A stretch of 64,000 bases of DNA from Chlorobium sp. (GTDB taxonomy: Bacteria; Bacteroidota; Chlorobiia; Chlorobiales; Chlorobiaceae). The position numbers and the translations under genes are program-made. Under the pieces are notes generated by a model, which saw only the letters and a list, made by a program, of their open reading frames with translations, did not search any database and was not told the origin of the DNA. The stretch is from assembly GCA_005862225.1 (NCBI GenBank), contig SZXV01000002.1, positions 496,001-560,000 of the forward strand. Reading direction: 5' to 3'. Positions 19,085-28,356 of this stretch are shown in pieces (positions within the stretch are counted from its first letter, which is position 1; every line of letters starts with the position of its first letter).

Positions 19085-22000
19085 ATGGCAGCCTCTTTTC
19101 TCTATGATGTTTTTCTGAGCCACAATCAGGCGGATAAACCGAAGGTGCGGCGGCTTGCGGAACGGTTGCGCTCGGCTGGTGTGCGGGTGTGGTTTGATGA
19201 GTGGGTTATCAAGGCGGGCGACATCATTTCGTTGAAGGTGGATGAGGGGTTGGAACAGTCGCGGGTGCTGCTGCTCTGCATCTCTCCTGAGGCGCTGGCC
19301 TCGGGTTGGGTGGCGCTGGAGCGAAGCACCGCCATTCATCGCGACCCCTCCAATGCAGGCCGCCGTTTTATTCCGCTCCTGCTTGCCGAGTGTGACCTTC
19401 CCGATACACTTGCGAAGTACAAGTATCTCGATTTCCGAGAGGAGTCTGAGGCGGCTTTTTCGGAGCTGCTGCCCACCTGTTGCTCTGAAGAGGACGCTGT
19501 GCATTCATCTTTGCAGTCGAAGCCTCAAAAGCCTTTGGCAAAGAAAAAACTAAAGTCGGTCAAGCCGTTGGCTGTGATGAGGTGCAAGCTCAAAGGACAC
19601 AAGCTTTGGGTACGAAGCTTGGCCGTCAGTCCAGATGGGACATGGATAGCATCAGGTGCGGATGATAAAATGGTGAAGATTTGGGATTTGGTGAACCGTA
19701 AATGTCGGGCGACGTTGATAGGGCATACTGATTCTGTGACTTCTATTGCGATTACAACGGATGGGACGCGTATTATTTCAGGATCTAATGATAAGACCAT
19801 TCGTGTTTGGAATGCAAGTTTGGGCAAGGAATTAGCAGTACTGTGTGGACATACGGATTGGGTCGTGTCTGTAGTAGCAATGCAGGACAATTCTCGCGTG
19901 CTGTCAGGAGGCTTAGACAGGAAGCTCAGGATGTGGGATATCAATTCAGGTTTATGTATCAAGACCATCGAGTGTGGCATGGAAATTTTCAATATTGCCG
20001 TTAGTCGGATGGACACTTGGGCGATTTCGGGGCATAGAGATGGAGGCGTTCGGTTATGGAACCTTGAATCTGGTGAATGTCTCATGACATTGAAAGGTCA
20101 TTCTGGAATTGTAAGGTCTGTTCAGATCACTATAGATGGGCTGTTTGCTGTGTCTGGTTCGGAAGACAAAACCATCAAAATCTGGGATTTGAAAGCAGGA
20201 AGCTGTTCAGGGACTCTTGAAGGTCATCAACATGGCGTGGATTCTGTTGTCATATCTCCTGACGGTACATTGATTGCCTCAACGGGCTGGCAGGACTTGA
20301 CCGTCCGACTTTGGGATTGGAAGTCGGGAGTTTGCCTACAGGTCATTACACTGCCGATAAACGACGATCCAATGTTTATCGCTTTCAGTCCAGATGGTTC
20401 ACGGCTTGTGTTTAGCACTAGTGATCACAATATCTACATTTACCGCCTTACCAGCGTGCGGTCTAAACCACCAGTCGAAGTAACGCGTCGCTATGTGAAT
20501 GCTAAGGTGGTGTTGCTTGGTGAGGGAACGGTAGGAAAGACCTCTCTTGCACATCGCTTGATCGAAGACAAATATGTCATTCGTGATCGAACGCATGGGA
20601 TGAATGTTTGGCGCTTGGAGCTGCTATTCTCGTCCGATGCCATGCTGGAGCGCGAGGCACTGCTTTGGGATCTTGCTGGTCAGGAGGATTATCGCCTCAT
20701 CCATCAGCTCTTTCTTGATCAAACGGCATTAGCTCTCTTGCTTATTAATCCGCAGAAGGAGGATCCTTTTGTTGAAGCGGGGGAGTGGCTCAAGGCTTTG
20801 AAGAGTGCTGCAGGTATGACCTTTGCTGCACGAGAAGCTGCTCGATTATTGATTTTTTCACAGGTTGATGTGGGCGGAATGAAGCTTAGCAATGCGAAAA
20901 TTGAGCGGTTTCGCGAAGAGCACGGTTTTCAGGGCTGGCTTCCCACTAGCGCCAAAACGGGCGAGAACTGTTCGGAAAGTGAGAATGGAGGCAAGCCTTC
21001 CAGACTGAAAGAGCTTATTGCTGCCAGCATTCCGTGGGATAAACTGCCGTGGACAACCACGCCGCGCCTCTTGGCTGAACTCAAGAAGGCTGTGATGGCG
21101 ATGCGGGATGAGTCAGACATTCGTTTACTCCGCTTTGCCGAGCTGGCGCAGCGGCTGGAGCAGATGCTGCCAAGTGAAAAGTTTGGTGAGTCAGACCTTC
21201 GTACTGCCGTGACTCTGCTGGCAAATCATGGTTTGGCTCGTCCTCTGAAATTTGGTGATCTCGTGCTGCTCCGCCCTGACCTTATCAACGGTTACGCCGG
21301 GGCGGTTATCCGCGCTGCTCGGGCGCACACCGATGAGATCGGTTGTGTGCTGGAGGCGGAAATTTACAGAGAGGAGTTTGATTTTACGGGGGTTGAGCGG
21401 CTGAAAAATCGTGCGGATGAGGAGCTGCTTCTGCGGGCCCTAGTGCAGACCTTTCTTGATCACTCCCTCTGCATTGCCGAGGAGACACCGAATGGTCGAC
21501 ATCTCGTTTTTCCTTCGCAATATCGCCGCGAAAAGGACACGCCAAAAAATCCCGATATTTTTGTCTCCTATACCTTCAGCGGTGAGTGGCAGACCGTATG
21601 GACAACGCTGGTGGTGCGTCTCTGGTACAGTCAAGAGTTTGAGAATCGCGAGTTGTGGCGAAATGCGGCCGAGTTCGCCTCCTCCAGAGGCCACACGTTG
21701 GGGCTGCTGATTAATAAAGAGGGGAATGGTGCTGCCACCATCAGTCTCTTCTTTGATGTGGAGGTTCCCGATGAGCTGAAAGTGATTTTCATCGAATATG
21801 TTCATCGCCATCTGGCGAAGTATGCCTGCGAGGTGACGCGCGACCGGCGCTACATTTGCCCTGAGTGCGGCAAGCCTGTGAAAGATATTGATGTAGTGCG
21901 AAAGAGATTAGATGCAAAAAAAGAGTTCATCACTTGCCAGGAGTGTGATGAGCGGGTGCCGCTTGTTGACTTTATTGAGCAGCGCCTTAAAAGCGACCCT

Positions 22001-22534
22001 GTTGCTCGCAAGATTCTCGCAATGGATGAGACCGCAACTCGCCAGCTTGATACCCAAGCGCAGGAACAGATCCTCATTGGCCATATGATGGCTATTTCGG
22101 GTGAAGCGAACCAGATCTTTCGCCCGGTGATGATGTTTGATTATGGCATTGACGGTGAAGTGGAGTTCAGGGATAATGACGGCAAGGCCAGCGGAAAAAA
22201 GATCTATGTGCAGCTTAAGATCGGCAACTCCTATCTCCGTACCCGTAAAGGCGATGGTTGCGAAGTGTTTGATGTTACGAACGAGCGCCATCTTGAATAT
22301 TGGGTCAAGCAGCCTGTGGATGTCTATCTTGTGATTCGCCAAAAGGAGGGGATGAGCAGTGACGGAACGATTCGATGGATGAATGTTACCCGTAATCTGA
22401 AAAACCGTGCAGACAAACAGAGCCGACAGATCATCTTTGCTGGCGAGAAGCTCGATGCTTCGGCTGTATGGAAGGTTAGGGATCAAATTCTTTTTCCACC
22501 CAAGGAACAAAAAAGTTATAAGAAAAGGTTTTAG
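19085..22534 (+). CDS. TIR-WD40-Roc GTPase-DUF4365 conflict protein (copy 1)
   Basis: An 1149-residue multidomain protein. Residues 4-135 are a TIR domain (YDVFLSHN; SPEALASGWVALE places a glutamate where TIR NADases have theirs). Residues 165-455 hold seven WD40 repeats, one full propeller (repeated GHxxxV, SPDGTWIASG and KIWDL-type elements). A Roc/Ras-like GTPase follows (P-loop GEGTVGKTS at about 479, switch II WDLAGQEDYR at about 528), then a helical/winged region. A zinc ribbon with two CxxC pairs lies at about 925-960. A DUF4365 domain from about 1000 (FDYGIDGEVEF then VQLK) looks like a PDDEXK-type nuclease fold. It is probably a cytoplasmic defence or conflict sensor with two candidate effector domains. 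Function is inferred from domains only. Confidence 0.9.
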   Translation: MAASFLYDVFLSHNQADKPKVRRLAERLRSAGVRVWFDEWVIKAGDIISLKVDEGLEQSRVLLLCISPEALASGWVALERSTAIHRDPSNAGRRFIPLLLAECDLPDTLAKYKYLDFREESEAAFSELLPTCCSEEDAVHSSLQSKPQKPLAKKKLKSVKPLAVMRCKLKGHKLWVRSLAVSPDGTWIASGADDKMVKIWDLVNRKCRATLIGHTDSVTSIAITTDGTRIISGSNDKTIRVWNASLGKELAVLCGHTDWVVSVVAMQDNSRVLSGGLDRKLRMWDINSGLCIKTIECGMEIFNIAVSRMDTWAISGHRDGGVRLWNLESGECLMTLKGHSGIVRSVQITIDGLFAVSGSEDKTIKIWDLKAGSCSGTLEGHQHGVDSVVISPDGTLIASTGWQDLTVRLWDWKSGVCLQVITLPINDDPMFIAFSPDGSRLVFSTSDHNIYIYRLTSVRSKPPVEVTRRYVNAKVVLLGEGTVGKTSLAHRLIEDKYVIRDRTHGMNVWRLELLFSSDAMLEREALLWDLAGQEDYRLIHQLFLDQTALALLLINPQKEDPFVEAGEWLKALKSAAGMTFAAREAARLLIFSQVDVGGMKLSNAKIERFREEHGFQGWLPTSAKTGENCSESENGGKPSRLKELIAASIPWDKLPWTTTPRLLAELKKAVMAMRDESDIRLLRFAELAQRLEQMLPSEKFGESDLRTAVTLLANHGLARPLKFGDLVLLRPDLINGYAGAVIRAARAHTDEIGCVLEAEIYREEFDFTGVERLKNRADEELLLRALVQTFLDHSLCIAEETPNGRHLVFPSQYRREKDTPKNPDIFVSYTFSGEWQTVWTTLVVRLWYSQEFENRELWRNAAEFASSRGHTLGLLINKEGNGAATISLFFDVEVPDELKVIFIEYVHRHLAKYACEVTRDRRYICPECGKPVKDIDVVRKRLDAKKEFITCQECDERVPLVDFIEQRLKSDPVARKILAMDETATRQLDTQAQEQILIGHMMAISGEANQIFRPVMMFDYGIDGEVEFRDNDGKASGKKIYVQLKIGNSYLRTRKGDGCEVFDVTNERHLEYWVKQPVDVYLVIRQKEGMSSDGTIRWMNVTRNLKNRADKQSRQIIFAGEKLDASAVWKVRDQILFPPKEQKSYKKRF

Positions 22535-22708
22535 AGTCCGATCACTGTTGCTGAACGGCGGGGTGCTTTTTTTGCGAGGGCCATCAGTGCCGAGTTGATG
22601 GCTTGTCGATTGGTGTGGATTTCGTACCCGGTGGTACTGGTTCATCAGAATGGTCACCCATTAAAAACCAAGTTGACGGATACTAAATTATTTTGATGAG
22701 ATAGCAAT

Positions 22709-22954
22709 ATGCCTGAAATCAGCAGCTTTCTTTGAATCATTATACGGATGTATATTTGCGAACACACTCTGCCACATTTCATGCCGAATATGGCGAATAT
22801 GAAATTACTGTGGATATTGAAACCGGGGTGGTAACCGGCAAGAGCATTGATTGCCGTGCTTGATTGGTACCCTCTTCATCAGCAGGAGCTTATGGCAAAT
22901 TGGGAAGCAGCAGTGAACAGAAAGCCACGATCGAAAATTAAGCCACTGGAGTAA
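22709..22954 (+). pseudogene. Decayed DUF4160 gene
   Basis: Pieced across frames, the region reads MPEISSF, then IIIRMYI, PHFHAEYGEYEI, DWYPLHQQELMANWEAAVNRK and ends at a TAA. These are the landmarks of DUF4160, a small family usually encoded directly upstream of DUF2442. Three lesions are visible: an in-frame TGA at the ninth codon, a one-base loss in the PHFHAEY segment, and another frameshift near the RAL/DWYPLH junction. The following DUF2442 gene begins 3 bp later. The pair was therefore once intact and its first member has been lost. Confidence 0.8.
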
Positions 22955-22957
22955 ATC

Positions 22958-23212
22958 ATGTTTATGCACGTTATACAAGCCAGATATTGCGGTGACTACA
23001 AGGTATGGGTTGCGTTCAATGACGGCGTGGAGGGGGAGATTGATTTATCTTCCGAGTTGTATGGTGAACTGTTTGAACCACTCAAGGACAAGGAGTTTTT
23101 TCGTTCGTTCACTCTTGAAGGCCACACCTTGAGCTGGAGCAATGGAACTGATTTTGCCCCTGAGTTTCTGAGGGAGCAAATCTCCTGCACTTCCGAGCCT
23201 GTGCATCATTGA
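22958..23212 (+). CDS. DUF2442 protein
   Basis: An 84-residue protein with the DUF2442 pattern: a basic-acidic start (KVWVAFNDGVEGEIDLS), LKDKEFFRSFTLEG, and the terminal LSWSNGTDFAPEFLRE. DUF2442 members often sit next to DUF4160 and are suspected of forming toxin-antitoxin-like pairs; biochemical proof is lacking. Here the DUF4160 partner just upstream is broken, so this gene may be an orphan. It lies between the two giant TIR genes. Confidence 0.85.
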   Translation: MFMHVIQARYCGDYKVWVAFNDGVEGEIDLSSELYGELFEPLKDKEFFRSFTLEGHTLSWSNGTDFAPEFLREQISCTSEPVHH

Positions 23213-23221
23213 CGATAAACG

Positions 23222-23314
23222 GTGTCCTGCTGGTGGTTCTTCTGGTCACAGGCCGACCGGATTTGGCTAATGTTTTTAGTTTAAGGTAATGTTCACTTTC
23301 TCAATGGTGAGTCA
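23222..23314 (+). repeat. Duplicated upstream region of the TIR gene
   Basis: The 90 or so bases before the second TIR gene resemble those before the first (about 18994-19084). Shared blocks include CCTGCTGGTGG followed by CTTCT near the left end, and, close to the start codon, GGTAA-GTTCACT then TCTCAATGGTGA and TCAATGGCAG. The left block is the right arm of the asd hairpin, so the duplication junction lies inside that hairpin. This shows the second gene copied the first together with its leader. Confidence 0.75.
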
Positions 23315-26300
23315 ATGGCAGATTCTTTCATCTATGATGTTTTTCTGAGCCACAACAAGGCGGATAAACCGAAGGTGCGGCGGCTGGCGGAGCGGTTGCG
23401 CTCGGCGGGTGTGCGGGTCTGGTTTGATGAGTGGGTTGTCAAGGCGGGTGAAATCATTCCGCTGAAGGTGGATGAGGGGCTGGAGCAGTCTCGGGTGCTG
23501 TTACTTTGCATCTCCCCTGAGGCCCTTGCTTCGGGATGGGTGGCCCAGGAGCGGAGCACTGCTGTTCACCGTGACCCCTCCAATGCAGGTCGCCGTTTTA
23601 TTCCGCTGCTGCTTGCCGAGTGTGACCTGCCTGATACACTTGCGAAATATAAGTATCTGGATTTCCGTGAGGAGTCAGATTCAACCTTTGCTGAGCTGTT
23701 GACCTCTTGCAAGCCTGAAACAGATTCTCTCCCCTCATCTTTCCTGCCTGAGGTTCAGAAGAGTCCTGAAAAGAAATCCTTAAAGCAACCAATAGCGAAA
23801 AAGCCCACACCGGCAACGTCACCGGAGGAGAGCGAGCCGCTGGCTGTAATGGAGCGCAAGCTTGAGGGGCATTCGGGTTGGGTTAATAGTGTGGCTGTCA
23901 GCCCGGATGGAAAATGGGCAGCATCTGGTTCTGCAGACAAAACAGTTAAGATTTGGGATCTGGAGAGCGGAGATTGCCGGACGACGTTGGAAGGACATAC
24001 GGATAATGTCAAATCTGTTGCGATCACGCCGGACGGAAAGCGTATCTTTTCGGGTTCTTCAGACAACTCTGTTCGTGTTTGGGATGCAAGCTCGGGTCAG
24101 GAATTGGCCAAGCTGGATGGTCATACAAACAGGGTATGGTCAGTGGTTGCTTTACAGGAAAAAGCCTTGGTATTGTCAGGGCGATTTGATGACACACTTC
24201 GACTGTGGGATCTTGCATCGAATTCGTGCAACAAAATTATTAAGTGCGGAGAGGACAGCCGAGAGAACAGCGCAGACGATATTTTCACCAGCGCCGTTAA
24301 TCGGACGGGAAGCCAGGTACTGACTGGGCATCGGGACGGACGTATTTTGCTCTGGAACCTCAATACAGGTGAGTACCTGGCTATGTTCAAGGGGCATTCG
24401 AGGTGTGTGTATTCTGTGCAGATCACGCCAGATGGTTGCTTCGCTGTTTCGGGTTCAGAAGACAAAACTGTTAAAATCTGGGATTTGAAATCTGGGAGCT
24501 GTGTAGGAACACTCGAAGGTCATCAAAAAAGTGTGATGTCCGTTGCCATCTCTCCCGATGGTACCTTGATCGCCTCAACGGGGTTAACGGACTACACTGT
24601 TCGGTTCTGGGATTTGAAATCAGGGGCCTGTTTGCAGGAGATTACGCTTGCTTTTCCGATGGCGCCGATATCCGTTGCCTTCACTCCCGATGGATTGCGG
24701 CTCATAGTGGGAATTGCAGACAATGCCGGGCGAATTTACGTTTATCGTCTTACCGGAGTCAGCACTCAATTATCCGTTGAGGCAACGCGCCGATATGTGA
24801 ATGCCAAGGTGGTTCTGCTTGGGGAGGGAACGGTGGGCAAGACTTCGCTGGCGCATCGTTTGATTGAGGATAAATATGTTGTCAAGGATCGCACTCACGG
24901 GATGAATGTCTGGCCGTTGAAGTTGCCGCTGCCTCCTGATGCAACGCTGGAGCGAGAGGCGCTGCTTTGGGATCTTGCCGGGCAGGAGGATTATCGCCTT
25001 GTTCATCAGCTCTTTCTGGAGCAGACAGCACTGGCGCTCTTGCTTGTCAATCCGCAAAAGGACGATCCCTTTGTTGAAGCGGGGGAGTGGCTCAAGGCTT
25101 TGAAAACCGCTGCAAACATGAGCTCTTCTGCCAAAGAAGCAGCGCGGTTGTTGCTTTTTTCCCAGATTGATGTTGGCGGGATGAAGGTGAGCAATGCAAA
25201 GATTGAACGGTTTTGTGAGCAGCATGGCTTTGCCAACTGGCTTCCCACCAGTGCCAAGACAGGTGAGAACTGCTCCGACATGGAAAATAGCGGTGTCCCT
25301 TCAAAGCTGAAGCAGCTCATAGCAGAGAGCATTCCGTGGGCGAAGTTATCGTGGACCAGTACGCCGCGCCTGCTGGCGGAGCTTAAGAGTGCCGTGATGG
25401 CGATGCGTGACGAGTCGGACATCCGTTTGCTCCGCTTTGCCGAGCTGGCACAGCGGATTGAGCAGTTGCTGCCGGAGGAGAAATTTGTTGAGTCTGACCT
25501 TCGCACGGCGGTGGCACTGCTCAGCAATCATGGTCTGGTTCGCTTGCTGAAGTTTGGCGATCTGGTATTATTGCGTCCCGACCTCATCAATGGCTATGCC
25601 GGGGCGGTTATCCGCGCGGCGCGGGCCCATACCGATGAGATTGGCTGCGTGCTGGAGGCCGATATTTACAAAGAGGATTTCGATTTCACGGGGGTTGAAC
25701 GGCTGAGGCATCGCCCGGATGAGGAGCTGCTTTTGCGTGCTTTGGTGCAGACCTTCCTCGATCACTCGCTTTGCATTGCCGAGGAGACACCGCACGGTCG
25801 TCATCTTGTTTTTCCGTCGCAATACCGTCGGGAGAAAGATCTTCCGCATGAACCGGATATTTTTGTCTCCTACACCTTCAGCGGTGAGTGGCAGACGGTC
25901 TGGACTACGCTGGTGGTGCGTCTCTGGTACAGTCAGGAATTTGAGCACAAAGAGTTATGGCGCAATGCTGCCGAGTTTGAATCGTCAAAAAAGCAAACCT
26001 TGGGGTTAAAGGTTACGAAGGAGGGTGACGGCGCAGCAACTATCAGTCTCTATTTTGACCATAAAGTGCCGGATGAGTTGAAGGTCATCTTTATCGAGTA
26101 TGTTCACCGTCATCTGGCGAAGTATGCCTGTGAGGTGATGCGTGACCGGCGGTATGTTTGTTGTGGTTGTGGTCGTCCATTCAAAGATTTAGAACTCATT
26201 CGGGAACTGCTGAACGATGGAGAGAAGACCATTGTCTGCCAGAAATGCAGGACAGAGGTTGAATTGATTGACTTCATAGAGCAGCGGCTCAAGAGTGATC

Positions 26301-26803
26301 CTGTTGCCCAAAAGATTCTCGCGATGGAGCAGGCCGCCACCCGCGAACTTGGCAACCAGGCGCTGGAGCAGATCCTTATTGGTCATGCAATGGCAATCAC
26401 CGGCGAGGCGAACCAGATTTTCCGACCGGTGACCATGTTTGACTACGGCATTGATGGCGAAGTGGAGTTCAGGGACAACGATGGCAAGCCGAGCGGTCAA
26501 AAGATATACGTGCAACTCAAGAGCGGCAATTCCTACCTCCGCACCCGCAAAGGCGATGGCAGCGAGGTTTTCGATGTCACGAATGAGCGCCATCTGGAAT
26601 ACTGGATTCAGCAGCCGGTGGATGTCTATCTCGTTATCCGCCAGAGCGATGAGATGAGTGGTCAGGAGGTTATCCGCTGGATGAACGTGACCCGCTATCT
26701 GAAGAGCCGGAAGAATCAAAAGAGCCGCCAGATCATTTTTGCGGGCGAAAAGCTGGATGCTTCAGCCGTATGGAGAGTGCGCGATCAATTTTTTAAGCCC
26801 TGA
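23315..26803 (+). CDS. TIR-WD40-Roc GTPase-DUF4365 conflict protein (copy 2)
   Basis: A 1162-residue tandem paralogue of the 19.1-kb gene with the same domain order. TIR covers residues 4-135, seven WD40 repeats span about 179-480, and the Roc P-loop GEGTVGKTS is near 503 with switch II WDLAGQEDYR. The zinc ribbon has a changed first half (CCGCGRP then CQKC), and DUF4365 follows from about 1010 (YGIDGEVEF, VQLKSGNSYL). The TIR, GTPase and C-terminal parts are nearly identical between copies by eye, while the WD40 propeller and the linker before it diverge most. All key motifs are intact, so both genes look functional. Confidence 0.9.
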   Translation: MADSFIYDVFLSHNKADKPKVRRLAERLRSAGVRVWFDEWVVKAGEIIPLKVDEGLEQSRVLLLCISPEALASGWVAQERSTAVHRDPSNAGRRFIPLLLAECDLPDTLAKYKYLDFREESDSTFAELLTSCKPETDSLPSSFLPEVQKSPEKKSLKQPIAKKPTPATSPEESEPLAVMERKLEGHSGWVNSVAVSPDGKWAASGSADKTVKIWDLESGDCRTTLEGHTDNVKSVAITPDGKRIFSGSSDNSVRVWDASSGQELAKLDGHTNRVWSVVALQEKALVLSGRFDDTLRLWDLASNSCNKIIKCGEDSRENSADDIFTSAVNRTGSQVLTGHRDGRILLWNLNTGEYLAMFKGHSRCVYSVQITPDGCFAVSGSEDKTVKIWDLKSGSCVGTLEGHQKSVMSVAISPDGTLIASTGLTDYTVRFWDLKSGACLQEITLAFPMAPISVAFTPDGLRLIVGIADNAGRIYVYRLTGVSTQLSVEATRRYVNAKVVLLGEGTVGKTSLAHRLIEDKYVVKDRTHGMNVWPLKLPLPPDATLEREALLWDLAGQEDYRLVHQLFLEQTALALLLVNPQKDDPFVEAGEWLKALKTAANMSSSAKEAARLLLFSQIDVGGMKVSNAKIERFCEQHGFANWLPTSAKTGENCSDMENSGVPSKLKQLIAESIPWAKLSWTSTPRLLAELKSAVMAMRDESDIRLLRFAELAQRIEQLLPEEKFVESDLRTAVALLSNHGLVRLLKFGDLVLLRPDLINGYAGAVIRAARAHTDEIGCVLEADIYKEDFDFTGVERLRHRPDEELLLRALVQTFLDHSLCIAEETPHGRHLVFPSQYRREKDLPHEPDIFVSYTFSGEWQTVWTTLVVRLWYSQEFEHKELWRNAAEFESSKKQTLGLKVTKEGDGAATISLYFDHKVPDELKVIFIEYVHRHLAKYACEVMRDRRYVCCGCGRPFKDLELIRELLNDGEKTIVCQKCRTEVELIDFIEQRLKSDPVAQKILAMEQAATRELGNQALEQILIGHAMAITGEANQIFRPVTMFDYGIDGEVEFRDNDGKPSGQKIYVQLKSGNSYLRTRKGDGSEVFDVTNERHLEYWIQQPVDVYLVIRQSDEMSGQEVIRWMNVTRYLKSRKNQKSRQIIFAGEKLDASAVWRVRDQFFKP

Positions 26804-27197
26804 AGGCAGCAATGGAAGTGGTTTTGCTATTGCGTTTTAATTCCCTGACGTTATGCAAAAATAAAATTATCGGCAGGAACCATCAAGCAAACTGTTACAG
26901 TGTAGCCTAAATGTCAAGTTGTTGGATATCACGGTCGAATTGAGCTTATTCAGGATCGTGCAATCTGCGTTTTTCGTGGCGTTGTTAAAGGCATCAATAC
27001 TGATTTTGAGAGAACGAAAGAGAGTGAAAAGATATGCTTGTAACCGCGATTGACTTATCGGGATGCCACCTGTTTGGCAATCAGTAGTAACATTCAATTC
27101 GAGCAGAGTCAAAAGTGGAGGGTAGCATCGCTGGTGAGGTACTTAATCCAAGTCAGCTAAAGAAAAATCTGAACACAGATTGATAAATGTGAATCCT
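26804..27197. other. Gene-free stretch between the TIR island and the DUF1016 gene
   Basis: About 390 bp with no convincing gene, repeat or structured element. An 81-codon reverse frame exists but has no ribosome site and no family resemblance. The sequence may be eroded accessory DNA and probably carries the promoter of the DUF1016 gene. Confidence 0.4.
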
Positions 27198-28346
27198 ATG
27201 AACTACAACCAGTTACTTGCCCTCTTCAAAGAGACTCACCGGGAGTTACAGCACCGAGCAGCCCGGTCGGTCGACACCTCCCTTGTGATCCGGAACTGGC
27301 TGTTCGGTTGGTACATTGTTGAGTTTGAACAGGGTGGCGCAGACAGAGCTGAGTATGGAGCCAATTTATTAAAGAAAATCGCTGCTCAGTTGAAGATCAA
27401 GGGCTGTTCAGAACGAAGCCTTGCGCTCTGCTGTAAATTCTATCTCACCTATTCAGGAATTTTGCAGACGGTGTCTGCAAAATCTTCTGGTAACCGTTTC
27501 GGGCTTCAGGATATGCAACAGGCGGTGCCGATTACATCTTATGAGGCCATTGCCAATGCACCCAAGGTGCTGCGGGAACTTTCCGCGACATTGGCTGGCA
27601 GCTTCTCTCTGGGGTGGTCGCACTACGTTACTCTGCTGACAATCTCGAATGCGGATGAACGCAGGTTTTACGAAATTGAAACACAAGAAAACAGTTGGGG
27701 GGTAAGGGAATTGAATAGACAGATATCGGCCTCACTCTTTGAACGGTTGGCACTCAGTCGGGACAAGGAAGGTATCAGGCAGCTCTCACAGAAGGGGCTG
27801 GTTATTGAAAAGGTGAGTGATGTTATCAAGAACCCTTTCGTGCTTGAGTTTCTGGAACTGGAAGAGAAGAGCGCTTATTCGGAACATGCACTTGAAACCG
27901 CGATTATTGATCACCTTGAACACTTCCTGCTCGAATTGGGCAAGGGGTTTCTCTTTGAGGCTCGTCAGAAACGGTTCACTTTTGATAACGACCACTTCTA
28001 TGTGGATCTGGTCTTTTACAATCGCCTTTTGCGTTGCTATGTGCTCATTGATCTCAAACGCGACAAGCTGACTCATCAGGACTTGGGTCAGATGCAGATG
28101 TATGTGAACTACTTTGACCGGTATGTCAAAACAGGGGATGAACTGCCGACAATCGGCATTCTGTTGTGCCATCGCAAGCATGATGCCTTGGTTGAACTGA
28201 CTCTCCCCAAAGATTCGAATATTTTTGCGTCGAAGTATCAGCTCTATCTCCCCTCAAAAGAGGAGCTGAAGAGGCAACTGGAAGAGGCGGCAGGCATTCA
28301 GCATCCCAAAATTCCAGATCAGCAGGATATTGACGCTGGTCAATAA
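27198..28346 (+). CDS. DUF1016 / YhcG-type PDDEXK nuclease
   Basis: A protein of about 382 residues. The N-terminal half is the DUF1016 helical domain (VIRNWLFGWYIVEFEQGG). The C-terminal half is a PDDEXK nuclease domain with the active-site pattern in FYVDLVFYNR followed by YVLIDLKRDKLTHQDLGQMQ (D, then D-x-K). YhcG-like proteins are common in defence islands and next to restriction systems; their biological role is unsettled. A TTG 18 bp upstream is an alternative start. It stands alone behind the TIR pair, suggesting membership of the same accessory island. Confidence 0.9.
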   Translation: MNYNQLLALFKETHRELQHRAARSVDTSLVIRNWLFGWYIVEFEQGGADRAEYGANLLKKIAAQLKIKGCSERSLALCCKFYLTYSGILQTVSAKSSGNRFGLQDMQQAVPITSYEAIANAPKVLRELSATLAGSFSLGWSHYVTLLTISNADERRFYEIETQENSWGVRELNRQISASLFERLALSRDKEGIRQLSQKGLVIEKVSDVIKNPFVLEFLELEEKSAYSEHALETAIIDHLEHFLLELGKGFLFEARQKRFTFDNDHFYVDLVFYNRLLRCYVLIDLKRDKLTHQDLGQMQMYVNYFDRYVKTGDELPTIGILLCHRKHDALVELTLPKDSNIFASKYQLYLPSKEELKRQLEEAAGIQHPKIPDQQDIDAGQ

Positions 28347-28356
28347 CTGGGCCCGG

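Noticed and set aside
23222-26803. Possibility that the repeated TIR genes are an assembly artefact
   Set aside because: The copies differ throughout, especially in the WD40 part, and unique DNA (DUF4160 relic and DUF2442) lies between them.
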